IMG/VR virus record: IMGVR_UViG_3300034061_004397
Coordinates: 1 to 49,131 of that record
DNA length: 49,131 nt
Origin: a virus
Direction: 5' to 3' (one strand)
The notes below the pieces were generated by a model. The model saw only the letters and a program-made list of their open reading frames with translations, searched no databases and was not told the origin of the DNA. Both the position numbers and the translations under genes were made by a program. Shown here piece after piece: positions 23,498 to 32,643 of the stretch (positions are counted from its first letter, which is position 1; the number at the start of each line of letters is the position of its first letter).

Positions 23498-24660
23498 CAA
23501 ATCCTCGGCCCGGCGACGTGCATGGCGGACAGTCCGCCAGCCTCGTCGTAGATGAACAATTCCATGGCCCGCCGCTGCCCGAGCCAGCCGTTGACGGCGT
23601 GGTAGTCGTCTGCCGGCCCGAGCGACGGCGCGACCCGGACAAGCACTCCGTCGAGCGTCTCGATCGGCCGCGACCACTCCGCCGCCTGGTGGTGCAGGTG
23701 GCCGGTGTGAACTTCCCGGTACGGGCAGCGTGCCCATGCCTGCGATGCCTCAATCGCCATGAGCTGCGGGAGTTTCCGCTTCGCCCGGTGGCCGTGAACG
23801 AATCCGAGGAGGTTGCGTCCGTGGTCGAGGTACTTCCGCGGCGTGAAAAGCCGATCGACCGCGACATGGCCGGACTGCCCATATCGCTCGACGAGCAGCC
23901 GATGGAAGGCCCACGTCAGCGTCTCGTCGTGGTTGCCGTTGACGATCACAACGTCGGCTTGGGCGACCTTCGCCGCGTCGTCGATCACTCCTACGAGCGA
24001 GTCCGTCCCGACGCCGATCATCTTCTGCAGCCGGCCGTCGCGCTCCAGCGGCGTCCCGCTGGTGGTCGTGCCGGACGGCGAATCGTAGTGGTACAGATCG
24101 CCCAGGCCGGCGACCGTCATCCTGCCCGGACTGTACCGGGCAGCGATTTCCAGCAACTTACTAGACGAATCGGCAACCAGCCGCGCGGCAATGTCCAGGT
24201 CGTAGTCGGCCTCTCCCGTCGATTTCGACCAGCAGTATTTGCCGAAATGCGTGTCGGCGACAACGAGGACGGCCCACGGCCCTCGCCTGGCCGGAGCTGC
24301 CGGCCTGGCTCGAACCCGGAACCCGGCAGACGCGGAGGCGATCATCGCCTCAACGCACTCCTGCACTGTTGGCCCGGCCTTCGGCCGAAGGCGGACCCAC
24401 ACCCGAAACAACTCCGAGACGATCGGCTTGCCGGTGGCCTTGTCGGCCGTCAATCCCTCGTACTTGGTCGCCTCGGACGCGGCGACCTCGAACCGACTCA
24501 TGTCGGCCTCGACGTGCCGAAGAAGATCCTCAACCGTGCGGATCGTGCGGGAGCACGATCGGGCCTCGAAGCCGTTGGCGTCGGTGCGTTGCGTCACCTG
24601 CTCGGCGTCAGCCGCCGGCCCAGGCCGCTTGAGCGAGTCGGCCACCGCCGCCGTCTGCAT
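23497..24660 (-). CDS. calcineurin-like metallophosphoesterase (Mre11-type)
   Basis: 387 residues. Metal-binding motifs in order: ADTHFG (135-140), GD (187-188), GNHDE (242-246), then GHLHH. Family members are nucleases or phosphatases; phage copies are often annotated as DNA-repair exonucleases. The N-terminal ~125 residues include FEVAASEATKYEG, as in other phage versions. Works next to a dNMP kinase, so DNA turnover is likely. Confidence 0.8.
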   Translation of the reverse strand: MQTAAVADSLKRPGPAADAEQVTQRTDANGFEARSCSRTIRTVEDLLRHVEADMSRFEVAASEATKYEGLTADKATGKPIVSELFRVWVRLRPKAGPTVQECVEAMIASASAGFRVRARPAAPARRGPWAVLVVADTHFGKYCWSKSTGEADYDLDIAARLVADSSSKLLEIAARYSPGRMTVAGLGDLYHYDSPSGTTTSGTPLERDGRLQKMIGVGTDSLVGVIDDAAKVAQADVVIVNGNHDETLTWAFHRLLVERYGQSGHVAVDRLFTPRKYLDHGRNLLGFVHGHRAKRKLPQLMAIEASQAWARCPYREVHTGHLHHQAAEWSRPIETLDGVLVRVAPSLGPADDYHAVNGWLGQRRAMELFIYDEAGGLSAMHVAGPRI

Positions 24661-24668
24661 CGCAGAAG

Positions 24669-24932
24669 CTAGTCCATCATCCACCGGACGATCGCCCACT
24701 CGCCCGCGATCGGCAGCCGCCTCGCGGCTGCCCACTTCTGAATGACCTTGGCCGCATGCCGCTTGGGCAGGTCGCCGTACTCCCCGGCGCGAAACCGTGT
24801 TTTGATTTGCTCGACTTCGGCCCGGGCGTCCGCCGGCAGCCTGGCGTACCACGGAATGTTTCCGCGGCGGACGACGCTTTCGGCCGCCGCTGCCGCCATT
24901 TCCGCGCTCAGGTCCATCAAAGGCTTTTTCAT
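24669..24932 (-). CDS. hypothetical 87-residue protein
   Basis: Begins MKKPLMDLSAEM after a strong CGAGGAG site, which decides the start over earlier in-frame ATGs. NIPWYARLPADARAEVEQIK, KTRFRAGEYG and a WAIVRWMMD end. Helical, charged. Could be DNA-binding; it lies just upstream of the phosphoesterase. Confidence 0.55.
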   Translation of the reverse strand: MKKPLMDLSAEMAAAAAESVVRRGNIPWYARLPADARAEVEQIKTRFRAGEYGDLPKRHAAKVIQKWAAARRLPIAGEWAIVRWMMD

Positions 24933-24987
24933 GCGTTCTCCTCGCCATAGTGCCTCCAACCGCAGGGTCGCGATTTTTCTCATCCTG

Positions 24988-25116
24988 TCAACCGATGCCG
25001 ACTCGTTTTCCGAGGGCGTCCAGCCATGCTTTCCTAGACTCACAGCCGCAATCATCGAACCCCAATACATGCGCTACTGCATTGGCACGTTCGACCGTTA
25101 TCCCGATGGCCGACAA
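24988..25116 (-). CDS. small CGC-motif protein, second of a tandem pair (start uncertain)
   Basis: About 42 residues from a TTG start; an ATG at 25233 is possible but would overlap the upstream gene by 98 bp. SAIGITVERANAVAHVLGF, then CGCESRKAWLDALGKRVG. The motif CGC-x2-R-x3-L-(N/D) and the ER before it match the preceding protein. Confidence 0.4.
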   Translation of the reverse strand: MSAIGITVERANAVAHVLGFDDCGCESRKAWLDALGKRVGIG

Positions 25117-25135
25117 GCCAGTTTTATTGCCCTCT

Positions 25136-25420
25136 TTACCAGAAGCGTGTCGCCGCGCGGATCGCCGCGCGGGCGCGCCGTTGCACGGCAACGCCAGCTT
25201 CGTTAAGCCACGACTGCCTGCGAAGGCATCCACACGGACTGCCTGTCACGGCCTGCAATCGCTCCTGCTTGATGCCGATGACAGACAACCACGCGGCAAT
25301 TAGGTCGCCGACCATCACAAACGAGCGTTCGCACACACGAAACCGTGTCCCTGGATGAGACGACCTTCCGCAGTTCGGGCAAGTATGGCCGCGTGATAGG
25401 TCGCAAAACTTTGTCACTAC
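25136..25420 (-). CDS. Cys-rich small protein with CPNCG and CGC motifs
   Basis: 94 residues. GTG start in a GTGA overlap with the previous gene's stop. CPNCGRSSHPGTRFRVC is zinc-ribbon-like; SVIGIKQERLQAVTGSPCGC then RRQSWLNEAG is the motif shared with the next gene. Function unknown. Confidence 0.55.
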   Translation of the reverse strand, partial: VVTKFCDLSRGHTCPNCGRSSHPGTRFRVCERSFVMVGDLIAAWLSVIGIKQERLQAVTGSPCGCLRRQSWLNEAGVAVQRRARAAIRAATRFW

Positions 25421-26628
25421 AGCCTCGTCATTTCGACGGACGCGTTGCCAAATGAAATCCAAGACGGCGTTGCCGACCATCCTTGCATTCGCCCTACGAA
25501 ACCGGCTCCCATGTAGGACTCGTCAACGGCAGGGCCGCCGAACGCTTGGTTTGTCCGAAACTCCGGCTTCGGGAGAGAAAAGTTTGCCGCATTCCCGGTT
25601 TTCAATAATTGCCAAGCGGCGTGAGTGACAGTCATACGAAACTGCCTTCCCGTCGGTGGCGTCCCGTACGCGCCTATATCGCCTTCTGGCATTCGGTAGC
25701 ACGCCAGCGGTGCGTAGGTGATGATTAAATCGGAGCAGTCGTATGGGATGCTGGCATCGCTGGATATAGCCGACGAAAAGTCAGCCACAAGAAGGCTGCC
25801 GGACAGAGCTGCTTCAAGCGAGTAAGAGAAGCCGCCGGAAAGGCTCGGTGCTGCGGCCGCGATCGAGTTGAGGGCGTATCTCCAGTAAGTGCATTGGGGG
25901 GCGCCGTCACCGGCCTGGATCGCGACCGGAGTCACCCCTTGAACCTGCTGCCCGCTTATCGCATCGACGGAGTAAGTCAGACCTCCGGACGCGCACAGGT
26001 TTCCTGAGTCGTCTCGCCTTTCTTTCGGAACAACGCTCGACGGCGAAGCAGCCGTCACCTTTACGGCCCATTCGCCGCTCATCGTTGCTTGGCTATCCAC
26101 AGGCCCAACTATAAGGGTTCCGAACTCAGACTGGGAGACGACTGGTATAGTCCTTATCCCATACGATCCGCCGCCGTATGTAAGGCCGCCGAAGTTGTTC
26201 GTTCTTGTGGTAGACCACGAAATGACGTCAGCCGACGTGAACTCAATTCGCGACCCTGGAAGTGAAACCCCCGCCGCGATCTTACGAAACTCAATCGTAA
26301 CCGTTCCATTTGCGCCGTATACGTTTGAGTTTGCATACAAAATCTCAAGAGCGGCAAGGCAATAGACATACCCGCCCGAAATTTTTAGTTTGATGCTCGC
26401 CGATCCGAATCTGCTCCAGTCTGTCGCCTGTCCTACTTCACCGACTGGGTACACTGCCTGACCGGCAGTCAGTACGTTCTGGCTTCCGCCCGCTGGGTAA
26501 TCCTCGCCGACTGAAAGCTGGTCGGTGTATCCGCTTGCGAGATTGAACGCCGACAGGGAGTCGGTGCAGTTCATGAACACGAAACCGAAAGACGATCGGC
26601 AGCAATTGCTGCACGGAAGCAGTACCAT
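25417..26628 (-). CDS. large hypothetical virion/tail protein
   Basis: 403 residues, Gly/Ser/Ala-rich and beta-dominated (ASIKLKISGGYVYCLAALEI, GTVTIEFRKIAAG). Looks less GC-rich than its neighbours. Position after the distal tail genes suggests a receptor-binding or fibre protein. CSNCC at the N-terminus is unusual. No family recognised. Confidence 0.55.
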   Translation of the reverse strand: MVLLPCSNCCRSSFGFVFMNCTDSLSAFNLASGYTDQLSVGEDYPAGGSQNVLTAGQAVYPVGEVGQATDWSRFGSASIKLKISGGYVYCLAALEILYANSNVYGANGTVTIEFRKIAAGVSLPGSRIEFTSADVISWSTTRTNNFGGLTYGGGSYGIRTIPVVSQSEFGTLIVGPVDSQATMSGEWAVKVTAASPSSVVPKERRDDSGNLCASGGLTYSVDAISGQQVQGVTPVAIQAGDGAPQCTYWRYALNSIAAAAPSLSGGFSYSLEAALSGSLLVADFSSAISSDASIPYDCSDLIITYAPLACYRMPEGDIGAYGTPPTGRQFRMTVTHAAWQLLKTGNAANFSLPKPEFRTNQAFGGPAVDESYMGAGFVGRMQGWSATPSWISFGNASVEMTRL

Positions 26629-26631
26629 TGG

Positions 26632-27429
26632 TCAGCACTCCGCCGAGATCAAGTGCCAATGCTGGTCGATTCTTCCAAGCGCCACCCACTTACCAGACCC
26701 GCCCGAGCCGGCAACGACGGTCGCGAACCGATTGACGCCGGTCACTGAAATCGATCCTGACGGCCCCGTTGTCTGCGAGCCATTGACCCCGGAGTATTGC
26801 CACACCACCCCCGTAGTGCCCTTTGTCCACGTCCCCGTGATCCGGCCAAGTATGATTTGGCTGCCGCCCGCCCCTGACCCGATCCGCACCAGCGCCCAGC
26901 GGTCATTTCCGGTCGTGGCGTTGTCGGCCCACAGGATCGTTGCCTCGCCGGCGTCGGCGGATTCCATCCGGTAGGTCGTCCCCGGCTTGGGCGTGGCAAA
27001 CTTGTGGCTGGCCGAGAGCACGTCCAGCTTGACCTGCACTACCCCGTCGATCGCGAAAAGGCCGCTGCGGCCACCGCCGACAGGCTCCAGGGCCACGGCG
27101 AACCGGCCGCCTGTTTCCGTTGTCGGCTGCCCCACGATGATCGCTGGCTGCCGCTCGAACTGCTGGAGCGCCGTGCCGGTGGCCGCGCCGGACGGAGCCG
27201 GCCGCACGCCAGTGATGCAGACGCACCCCCATTGCGGGATGGCCGTGCCTGGAGCGGTTCCCGTGGCGAGATTGAATCCGATGATCGAAAAGTTGATCGG
27301 CCGCGGCTCAAACGCTTCCGGGTTGTTGATCGTGGCCCCAGGGTTGACCTGGTCAAGCATCCGATTCCATGCGCGGCTCGACAGGCCCTTAATGGGCTCG
27401 CCGGGCCGGGTTTTCTGGAAGTCGCTCAT
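26632..27429 (-). CDS. hypothetical tail or baseplate protein
   Basis: 265 residues. N-terminus SDFQKTRPGEPIKGLSSRAW, then beta-rich repeats (FAVALEPVGGGRSGLFAIDG). ATGA overlap with the gene before. Probably a tip or baseplate component. Confidence 0.55.
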   Translation of the reverse strand: MSDFQKTRPGEPIKGLSSRAWNRMLDQVNPGATINNPEAFEPRPINFSIIGFNLATGTAPGTAIPQWGCVCITGVRPAPSGAATGTALQQFERQPAIIVGQPTTETGGRFAVALEPVGGGRSGLFAIDGVVQVKLDVLSASHKFATPKPGTTYRMESADAGEATILWADNATTGNDRWALVRIGSGAGGSQIILGRITGTWTKGTTGVVWQYSGVNGSQTTGPSGSISVTGVNRFATVVAGSGGSGKWVALGRIDQHWHLISAEC

Positions 27430-28448
27430 TTGCCCCTGGTCACGTCATCAGCAGCGGGGTCGATCGGGTGGATGAACTTACCTGTCTCGTCTACCTGCTC
27501 CGGCCGCAAGTAAATCGTTTTCCAGGCAGTGCCGATTTCGAGACTACTGAAAGCCCCGTAGGGGTAAATCTTGTCAACGAACACATACCGCGGGAATTTC
27601 AGGATTCGCGATGTATCGGCGCGGCTTTCATACTCGATCCAAAGTAGATCCCAGCCCTCTTTACTGGCTACTTTAATGTCATTGACCATGAAGTTTTTTC
27701 TGTTCGCACGAGCGGAGAACGAAAACGTGATCGTGACAGTTGCCGATCCGGGACTGATGTCGCCGCGAGCCCCCATGAAAAGCAGTTCGCCGGTCTCAAA
27801 TATCCTGAACTTGTTTCCGTTGACCGTGCCGGTCATGTCGTAGAGAGTCTTCAGGTACGGCGTGGTTTTCGTCCTCTGCGAATCTGTCCTGCCCAGCACA
27901 TACTCGGAAGGAAATGTCCACGTCTCCGTGAAGTTGAATCCGGGCACCGTGACCTCGGCCCCCTGCACGGAGTTTTCGTTGACGTTCAACGCGCCGTAGG
28001 TGTTCCAGGGCTCCTCGGGGTCCGAGTCTCGTTTGTATTTTCCCTGGTAGGCGGTCGGTGACGCCGAATCTGTGTAAGCCTGAAACACTCGCTCCGTCTG
28101 CCCCGTGGTGTCGAATGACAGTCCGCCGGGAATGACGTCGAATCCGTCCGCGTTTGCCACCACTCGCGACGGCGCGCCGCCCTTCTGCAGAACGCCGGCG
28201 TTGTCGTAGCTGACCTCAATTTCGTACCAGCCGTTGCCGAGAGGCGTGCAGCGGATTTGCGACCTGCGGTGGCCCGAGTAGTAGCGGGCTGCCATGTCCC
28301 GAGCCTGCTGCTCTGCTGCCTTGAGGCCGGAGAGCGAATGAACGTGGAAACGCAGATCGACGCTGCGGCTTTCGACACCGTCAGGATTGACGCTGATCGT
28401 GCCGGCGCCGCTGTCCAACCGCTCGGTTTCTTTTGGAATCACGGCCAT
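27426..28448 (-). CDS. probable tail tip protein
   Basis: 340 residues. Beta-rich with regular aromatic residues (NGWYEIEVSYDNAGVLQKGG, TETWTFPSEYVLGRTDSQRT). Directly follows the tape measure, the usual place of distal tail/baseplate genes. No specific family recognised. Confidence 0.6.
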   Translation of the reverse strand: MAVIPKETERLDSGAGTISVNPDGVESRSVDLRFHVHSLSGLKAAEQQARDMAARYYSGHRRSQIRCTPLGNGWYEIEVSYDNAGVLQKGGAPSRVVANADGFDVIPGGLSFDTTGQTERVFQAYTDSASPTAYQGKYKRDSDPEEPWNTYGALNVNENSVQGAEVTVPGFNFTETWTFPSEYVLGRTDSQRTKTTPYLKTLYDMTGTVNGNKFRIFETGELLFMGARGDISPGSATVTITFSFSARANRKNFMVNDIKVASKEGWDLLWIEYESRADTSRILKFPRYVFVDKIYPYGAFSSLEIGTAWKTIYLRPEQVDETGKFIHPIDPAADDVTRGK

Positions 28449-28449
28449 C

Positions 28450-30369
28450 TCAAGCGAACGCCAGTTGGCGACCCTCCGTAGCCGCGAGGATCCGACGCAG
28501 CAGATCGACAGTCTTTTCGCTGTTGAGTGCGGCGCGCTCGCTGGTATTGACGGCGGACAGCCGGCCGGCGATCCCGGCGTTTGCCCGCTGCTCCCGGTTC
28601 ATACCCTGGCGCAACGCCGCGGCAGGCGGGACGGCCACCCCTGGCTGTATGATCGGTGCGCCCAAAGCGGCTGGCATCTTGCCCTTGATTTCGTCGAGAG
28701 CCTCGGCGGCGCGCCGGGTGTTGTCCGCCGTCTGGTCCATGGCATTCAACCCAGGACCGACGCCGAGCCGGCTGGCGATCTGGCCGACGAGCGTGGCCGC
28801 AGCCTCGCCTCGCTTGGCGCTGTCCTTCGCGACCTCGCCAGGCTGCGCCATCGGCTCGCGGGCCTTGTCCCGCTTCAACTCGTTGGCTTCGGCCGGCCCT
28901 CCAGCCGCGGCCTGCCGCTCGCCGCGCTGCCGGAGCAAATAGATCGCACCGGCAGCGGTCGCGAGAGCGCCAAGACCGATGAGTAGATTTCGGGGATTCA
29001 GAAAGGCTTGCAGCGCACCGGCTGCCGTCGCCATCCGCCAGATTGCCGCAGTAATCATCGCGATTCCCCGGACGATCGCCCGCGAGCTGCCGACGATGAA
29101 CTTGAACCCTCCCGTCAGGAGCCACATCGCTCCAGAGGCAAACATTACTGCGATGCCGAAGGTAAACATCCCAACTGCCGCGATAGAAATAGCCTGCGAC
29201 AGTCGCGGGTATCGCTCAAGGACTACGCGGATTCCGTCTGCGACAAAAACCAACGACGTGCCGATTGCGTTGAGCGATCGGCTCATTGATTCGCCGAACC
29301 CGATCGAGATGAGCTTGGATGCCGTCTGCACCTTCTCGAAAAACCCGGTCAGTCCGGACATGACGATGGAGAACTTTTCCGCGACCGTGCGCGACTTTTC
29401 CATGTCGGCGGCAATCTTGTCGAACCCCTTTTGGCCCAAATCGGCGAATTGGGAAATGACTTTCAGCCCGCGCACGTCGAAGACTTTGACGAGCGCCTCG
29501 TCTTTCAGCATCATGTCCCGCTGCGCCTTGGTCATCTTGTCGATCTGCCCGCGAAATACTTCCGCGATCTGAGAGATCGGCAGCAGGACACCGGTGGCCT
29601 TGTCGCGAAAAGCCTCGACGGACAGCCCCATGCGGCCGAGAGCCTCTTTTGCGTCGTCTGCTGGGGCCACCAGTTTCGCCAGGAGTGTTTTGATGGCCGT
29701 CCCGGCCTCTTCGCCTCGAACGCCAGCAAGGGACATGGCACCCATCGCCTGCGAGATTCCGAATAGCGTCTGCCCCATCTGCTTGCCGCTGGAGCCGACC
29801 TGAGAAAACGCTTCGACCATCTCCGAGATTTTCGTCGGCGTGCTGTCGGCCGCGGCGGAAAGTGTGTCTACGGCCTCTTTGGCCGAGACTCCGAAGACAT
29901 TCATGGCGACTTGCATGAAAGTGGCCGCCTCTTCAGCCGCAACGCCGCCGACCTTGGCAAACTGCACCGCGGCCCTCGACGCCCCGCCAAGGGATTCCTC
30001 CACGCTCATGCCAGCCTTGACCAGCAGCGTGATCGCCCGCATGGTGTCGTCGGCCGATACGCCCATTTCGCGGCTCATCCGCAGGGCGGCCTCGCGGGCA
30101 GCGTTGAACTGTTCCGGAGTGATGTCGTTCGCGGAGGCTCGCAGCTCCAGCAGGGCGTCCTCGAATGTCGCCGCCGACCGCGCTGCCGCCACGAGAGGGA
30201 CGCCAATCGCAAGGCCGCCGGCCGTAGCGACGGACCCCACCTGAAGGAGCGTCCTCGCCAGGGATGCGATCCGGTTGTGGATGCGACCCATTGCCGCGAT
30301 GAACGGGCCGTCGTTCGCGCGAATCTCGACGAACGCAAGCCCGGCACGGACGGCGGCGGCACTGCTCAC
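28450..30369 (-). CDS. tail tape measure protein
   Basis: 639 residues, GTG start in a GTGA overlap with the preceding chaperone frame. Phage-tape-measure-type N-terminus with repeated helices (TFEDALLELRASANDITPEQ, SGKQMGQTLFGISQAMGAMS). Several hydrophobic stretches around 395-480 and a helical C-terminus. Length sets tail length; a ~640-residue tape predicts a fairly short, probably flexible, tail. The octamer occurs at 29552. Confidence 0.85.
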   Translation of the reverse strand: MSSAAAVRAGLAFVEIRANDGPFIAAMGRIHNRIASLARTLLQVGSVATAGGLAIGVPLVAAARSAATFEDALLELRASANDITPEQFNAAREAALRMSREMGVSADDTMRAITLLVKAGMSVEESLGGASRAAVQFAKVGGVAAEEAATFMQVAMNVFGVSAKEAVDTLSAAADSTPTKISEMVEAFSQVGSSGKQMGQTLFGISQAMGAMSLAGVRGEEAGTAIKTLLAKLVAPADDAKEALGRMGLSVEAFRDKATGVLLPISQIAEVFRGQIDKMTKAQRDMMLKDEALVKVFDVRGLKVISQFADLGQKGFDKIAADMEKSRTVAEKFSIVMSGLTGFFEKVQTASKLISIGFGESMSRSLNAIGTSLVFVADGIRVVLERYPRLSQAISIAAVGMFTFGIAVMFASGAMWLLTGGFKFIVGSSRAIVRGIAMITAAIWRMATAAGALQAFLNPRNLLIGLGALATAAGAIYLLRQRGERQAAAGGPAEANELKRDKAREPMAQPGEVAKDSAKRGEAAATLVGQIASRLGVGPGLNAMDQTADNTRRAAEALDEIKGKMPAALGAPIIQPGVAVPPAAALRQGMNREQRANAGIAGRLSAVNTSERAALNSEKTVDLLRRILAATEGRQLAFA

Positions 30370-30638
30370 AGCATGCCCTCCAATTGCTCAAGGCTCACTT
30401 CCGGCAGCGGAACGCGCTTCCTCATCGGGTGAATCTCCGCCCCGGTGTACGGTGCCGACCGTTGCTTCGGGTCGCGGTGGACTTCCGCGATCTGCGCGAT
30501 GACGGCGCAGGTGTGGTTCCAACTCTCCCGCTGGCGGCCTTCGACGGCAGCATGGAGCTGCCGAACGCTCCAGCCCCGGGGGTGGACTCCGAGGATGCCT
30601 GCGAGCTCGCAGGCATAGTCCCACACGTCAACGACGCG
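30366..30638 (-). CDS. tail assembly chaperone, minus-one frame segment (T-like)
   Basis: Second reading frame of the tail chaperone locus; the open frame runs from 30764 but coding character (third-position GC) is clear only from about 30630. It encodes DVWDYACELAGILGVHPRGW, VRQLHAAVEGRQRESWNHTC and EVHRDPKQRSA, the layout of G/GT-type chaperone C-terminal parts. It lies -1 to the 30422-31054 frame. It could be made by -1 slippage or from a GTG at about 30623. It ends where the tape measure begins. Confidence 0.6.
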   Translation of the reverse strand, partial: RVVDVWDYACELAGILGVHPRGWSVRQLHAAVEGRQRESWNHTCAVIAQIAEVHRDPKQRSAPYTGAEIHPMRKRVPLPEVSLEQLEGML

Positions 30639-31054
30639 ATCGCCTCGTCCATCGTCCGCTCGATCTCCGGAAGATGCGTCGGCAGCGTCTTGTCCGCCGC
30701 TGCCTCCGCTGCCCTCAGTTTCTCGACCATCAGACTCAGCACGGTCCGGGCGCGGCTTGGGCAAAAAAAAACCATTTCCTCGAGCAGCGCCATATGAGCG
30801 GCAACCAGCGTGTCGCCGTTCATCCGGCCGAGAAAATCGTCAACGGTCACATGCCGCTGAAGGGCCTGGGGCTCGACGATCGCCCACAAAACCTGGGTCA
30901 ACTGGAAGGCGTCGGCCAGTTGCTCCAGGCTCTTGCGATCGTCGGTGGCAATGTCCGTCAAATCGACATTGCACTGCGACTTGACGCGGGCCCAGGAGCC
31001 CATGTTGCCCTCGATGTCCCATGCCACGCCGTCGGTCGTTTTGAAGCTATGCAC
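30422..31054 (-). CDS. tail assembly chaperone, first frame (G-like)
   Basis: 210 residues, GTG start. The first ~145 residues are a normal helical protein (KSLEQLADAFQLTQVLWAIV, VLSLMVEKLRAAEAAADKTL). From about residue 145 the sequence becomes Ser/Thr/Arg-rich and looks like an overlapping-frame shadow, where the -1 frame takes over. A T9 run (30763-30771) interrupts the gene at codons 95-98, an exceptional homopolymer for this genome and a possible slippage site. Confidence 0.65.
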   Translation of the reverse strand: MHSFKTTDGVAWDIEGNMGSWARVKSQCNVDLTDIATDDRKSLEQLADAFQLTQVLWAIVEPQALQRHVTVDDFLGRMNGDTLVAAHMALLEEMVFFCPSRARTVLSLMVEKLRAAEAAADKTLPTHLPEIERTMDEAIASLTCGTMPASSQASSESTPGAGAFGSSMLPSKAASGRVGTTPAPSSRRSRKSTATRSNGRHRTPGRRFTR

Positions 31055-31442
31055 TGGCGAACTGCTTGAAAAGAAATTGGGACCGAACGACGCCGTTCAG
31101 CGGTTCCCCCGAGTCGAGTTCAAGGATCGTGAACTGGTATTTCTGCCCGTTGAACAGGCCGTTGAAAAACTCCAGTTCGACGATTACGGGCAGGAAGTAA
31201 CCACCAACATTCTGGTATGTCCGATCTCGCAAAAATTGCGCGACAGCCATATCCGGGGTGGCGAGCGCGACTTCAAACGTCCAGTGAGTCGAGACGGTCG
31301 TAACGCTTGAGGCTGTAGACGAAGTCAGGTCCAACTCCCGGGAGAGGATCCGGATTGTCACGTCCTCGACGCCGACCATGAGCACGCCGTCGATCGCTAG
31401 ACCGCAGTTGCGTCCGAGTCGGAAAATCTGCCCGGGCCGCAT
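31047..31442 (-). CDS. probable tail protein
   Basis: 131 residues. Beta-rich (ALATPDMAVAQFLRDRTYQN, YFLPVIVELEFFNGLFNGQK). Lies between the tail tube candidate and the chaperone. Not recognised. Confidence 0.55.
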   Translation of the reverse strand: MRPGQIFRLGRNCGLAIDGVLMVGVEDVTIRILSRELDLTSSTASSVTTVSTHWTFEVALATPDMAVAQFLRDRTYQNVGGYFLPVIVELEFFNGLFNGQKYQFTILELDSGEPLNGVVRSQFLFKQFASA

Positions 31443-31449
31443 GGTGCGA

Positions 31450-31818
31450 TCACCCCGGGGCCTTGCGCAGCGAAATGGTCGTCTCGATCACGCCGTCGAT
31501 TTCCTGCGGCTCGCCGATGTTGTTTACGTAGTAGACACCGGTCATCGTGGTGCCGGTCGTGCCCGTGCTCGGAGCGATCGTCACGGCGCCGGTGGCGTGC
31601 ATCACGCAAGAATGATCCAGCACCACGACCTCGAACGACGTGTTTCGCCGGATCGGCACGAACTCTTGGATGTCGTCGCTGCCCCGAGTGGTGACTTCGC
31701 CCTCGGCGGAAGTCTCGTGGGTGATCGTGACACTCTTCACGTCCTTGTTTGCGATTGACGACGCGAAGGTGAACGTGTTGTTTTTGCCGAGACGGTAAGC
31801 GTGAGCGACGGGGGGCAT
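31450..31818 (-). CDS. probable major tail protein (tail tube)
   Basis: 122 residues, CAGGAG site. Beta-rich (SVTITHETSAEGEVTTRGSD, RNTSFEVVVLDHSCVMHATG). Position two genes upstream of the chaperone and size fit a tube subunit; sequence alone does not settle it. Confidence 0.55.
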   Translation of the reverse strand: MPPVAHAYRLGKNNTFTFASSIANKDVKSVTITHETSAEGEVTTRGSDDIQEFVPIRRNTSFEVVVLDHSCVMHATGAVTIAPSTGTTGTTMTGVYYVNNIGEPQEIDGVIETTISLRKAPG

Positions 31819-31875
31819 TTGTGGCTCCTGTGCGACTGTGGCGGCCGATCGGCCGCCTGAACATGAGTATACCTG

Positions 31876-32643
31876 TCACCACGTCCGAACGGTAATCGCC
31901 TGGCCGGCGTAGCTGACCCTGGCATGGGGCCGGAATGCCCCCCGGAAGGCCCGGCAAATATCGCCGTTCAGGATGGCCCGTCGCATGGCAGGGGCCATGA
32001 AAGGCCGGGCGGGGTAACGGACCATTTGCCTTGCGCCCGGCACTTGCGTCCACAGGTTCGTGTTCGCCGGCGTGGCGCCGGCCCCCATCCGCCAGATGAT
32101 CGGTGACCGCATTTGCCCACTGCGGGTCGGAATCTGCGGGTTGTAAACCCAGGTGTTGAGCTGAACCGTGCCCCCGAACTCGTGCAAGAACGGCAGCATT
32201 CGGCCTCGCCGGGCCGGGCCGACAACCGCCGAAGCGGTTTGGGCATCGTAGAAGTTGTAGAGGTTGCGCCGAAATCCAACGTGGCTCTGCGGACTGCCGG
32301 CATACGGAGTGTGCGTGAACGGCGGCGACCCAGGGGCCGATGCAGGGGGGTGTTGGACCTCGCGCACGATCCGGTCCGCGAGACGCTGGGTGATCCCACC
32401 GGCCTGAACCATCGCAGGCAGCCCCATGCCGGAAAACTGCCTCGCCACGCGGGTAGGCAGTCTCGCCATGCCGCGCTTCTGGATGAGCCGCTGGGCGTGC
32501 CGGCGGACCCGCAGGCTGGCCCGCGACAGAGCGTGGAAATCCATGTCGCTCAGCGCGTCCTTCACGGCCTGGCGGTCGAAAAACGCATTGAACGTGAACC
32601 GCTTGATGACGCTCGGAACGTGAATGCCGGCGGCGGGGATCAT
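31876..32643 (-). CDS. minor tail or morphogenesis protein
   Basis: 255 residues, very Arg-rich (ALSRASLRVRRHAQRLIQKR). The C-terminus has YPARPFMAPAMRRAILN, a pattern of HK97 gp10-type tail-completion proteins. ATGA overlap with the previous gene. Confidence 0.55.
   Translation of the reverse strand: MIPAAGIHVPSVIKRFTFNAFFDRQAVKDALSDMDFHALSRASLRVRRHAQRLIQKRGMARLPTRVARQFSGMGLPAMVQAGGITQRLADRIVREVQHPPASAPGSPPFTHTPYAGSPQSHVGFRRNLYNFYDAQTASAVVGPARRGRMLPFLHEFGGTVQLNTWVYNPQIPTRSGQMRSPIIWRMGAGATPANTNLWTQVPGARQMVRYPARPFMAPAMRRAILNGDICRAFRGAFRPHARVSYAGQAITVRTW

Noticed and set aside
23422-24672. 416-codon plus-strand open frame
   Set aside because: Antisense to the metallophosphoesterase whose motifs are clear.
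30763-30771. T9 run as a simple sequencing error
   Set aside because: Could be, but both frames remain open across it and the chaperone layout predicts frame change nearby; kept as a finding instead.
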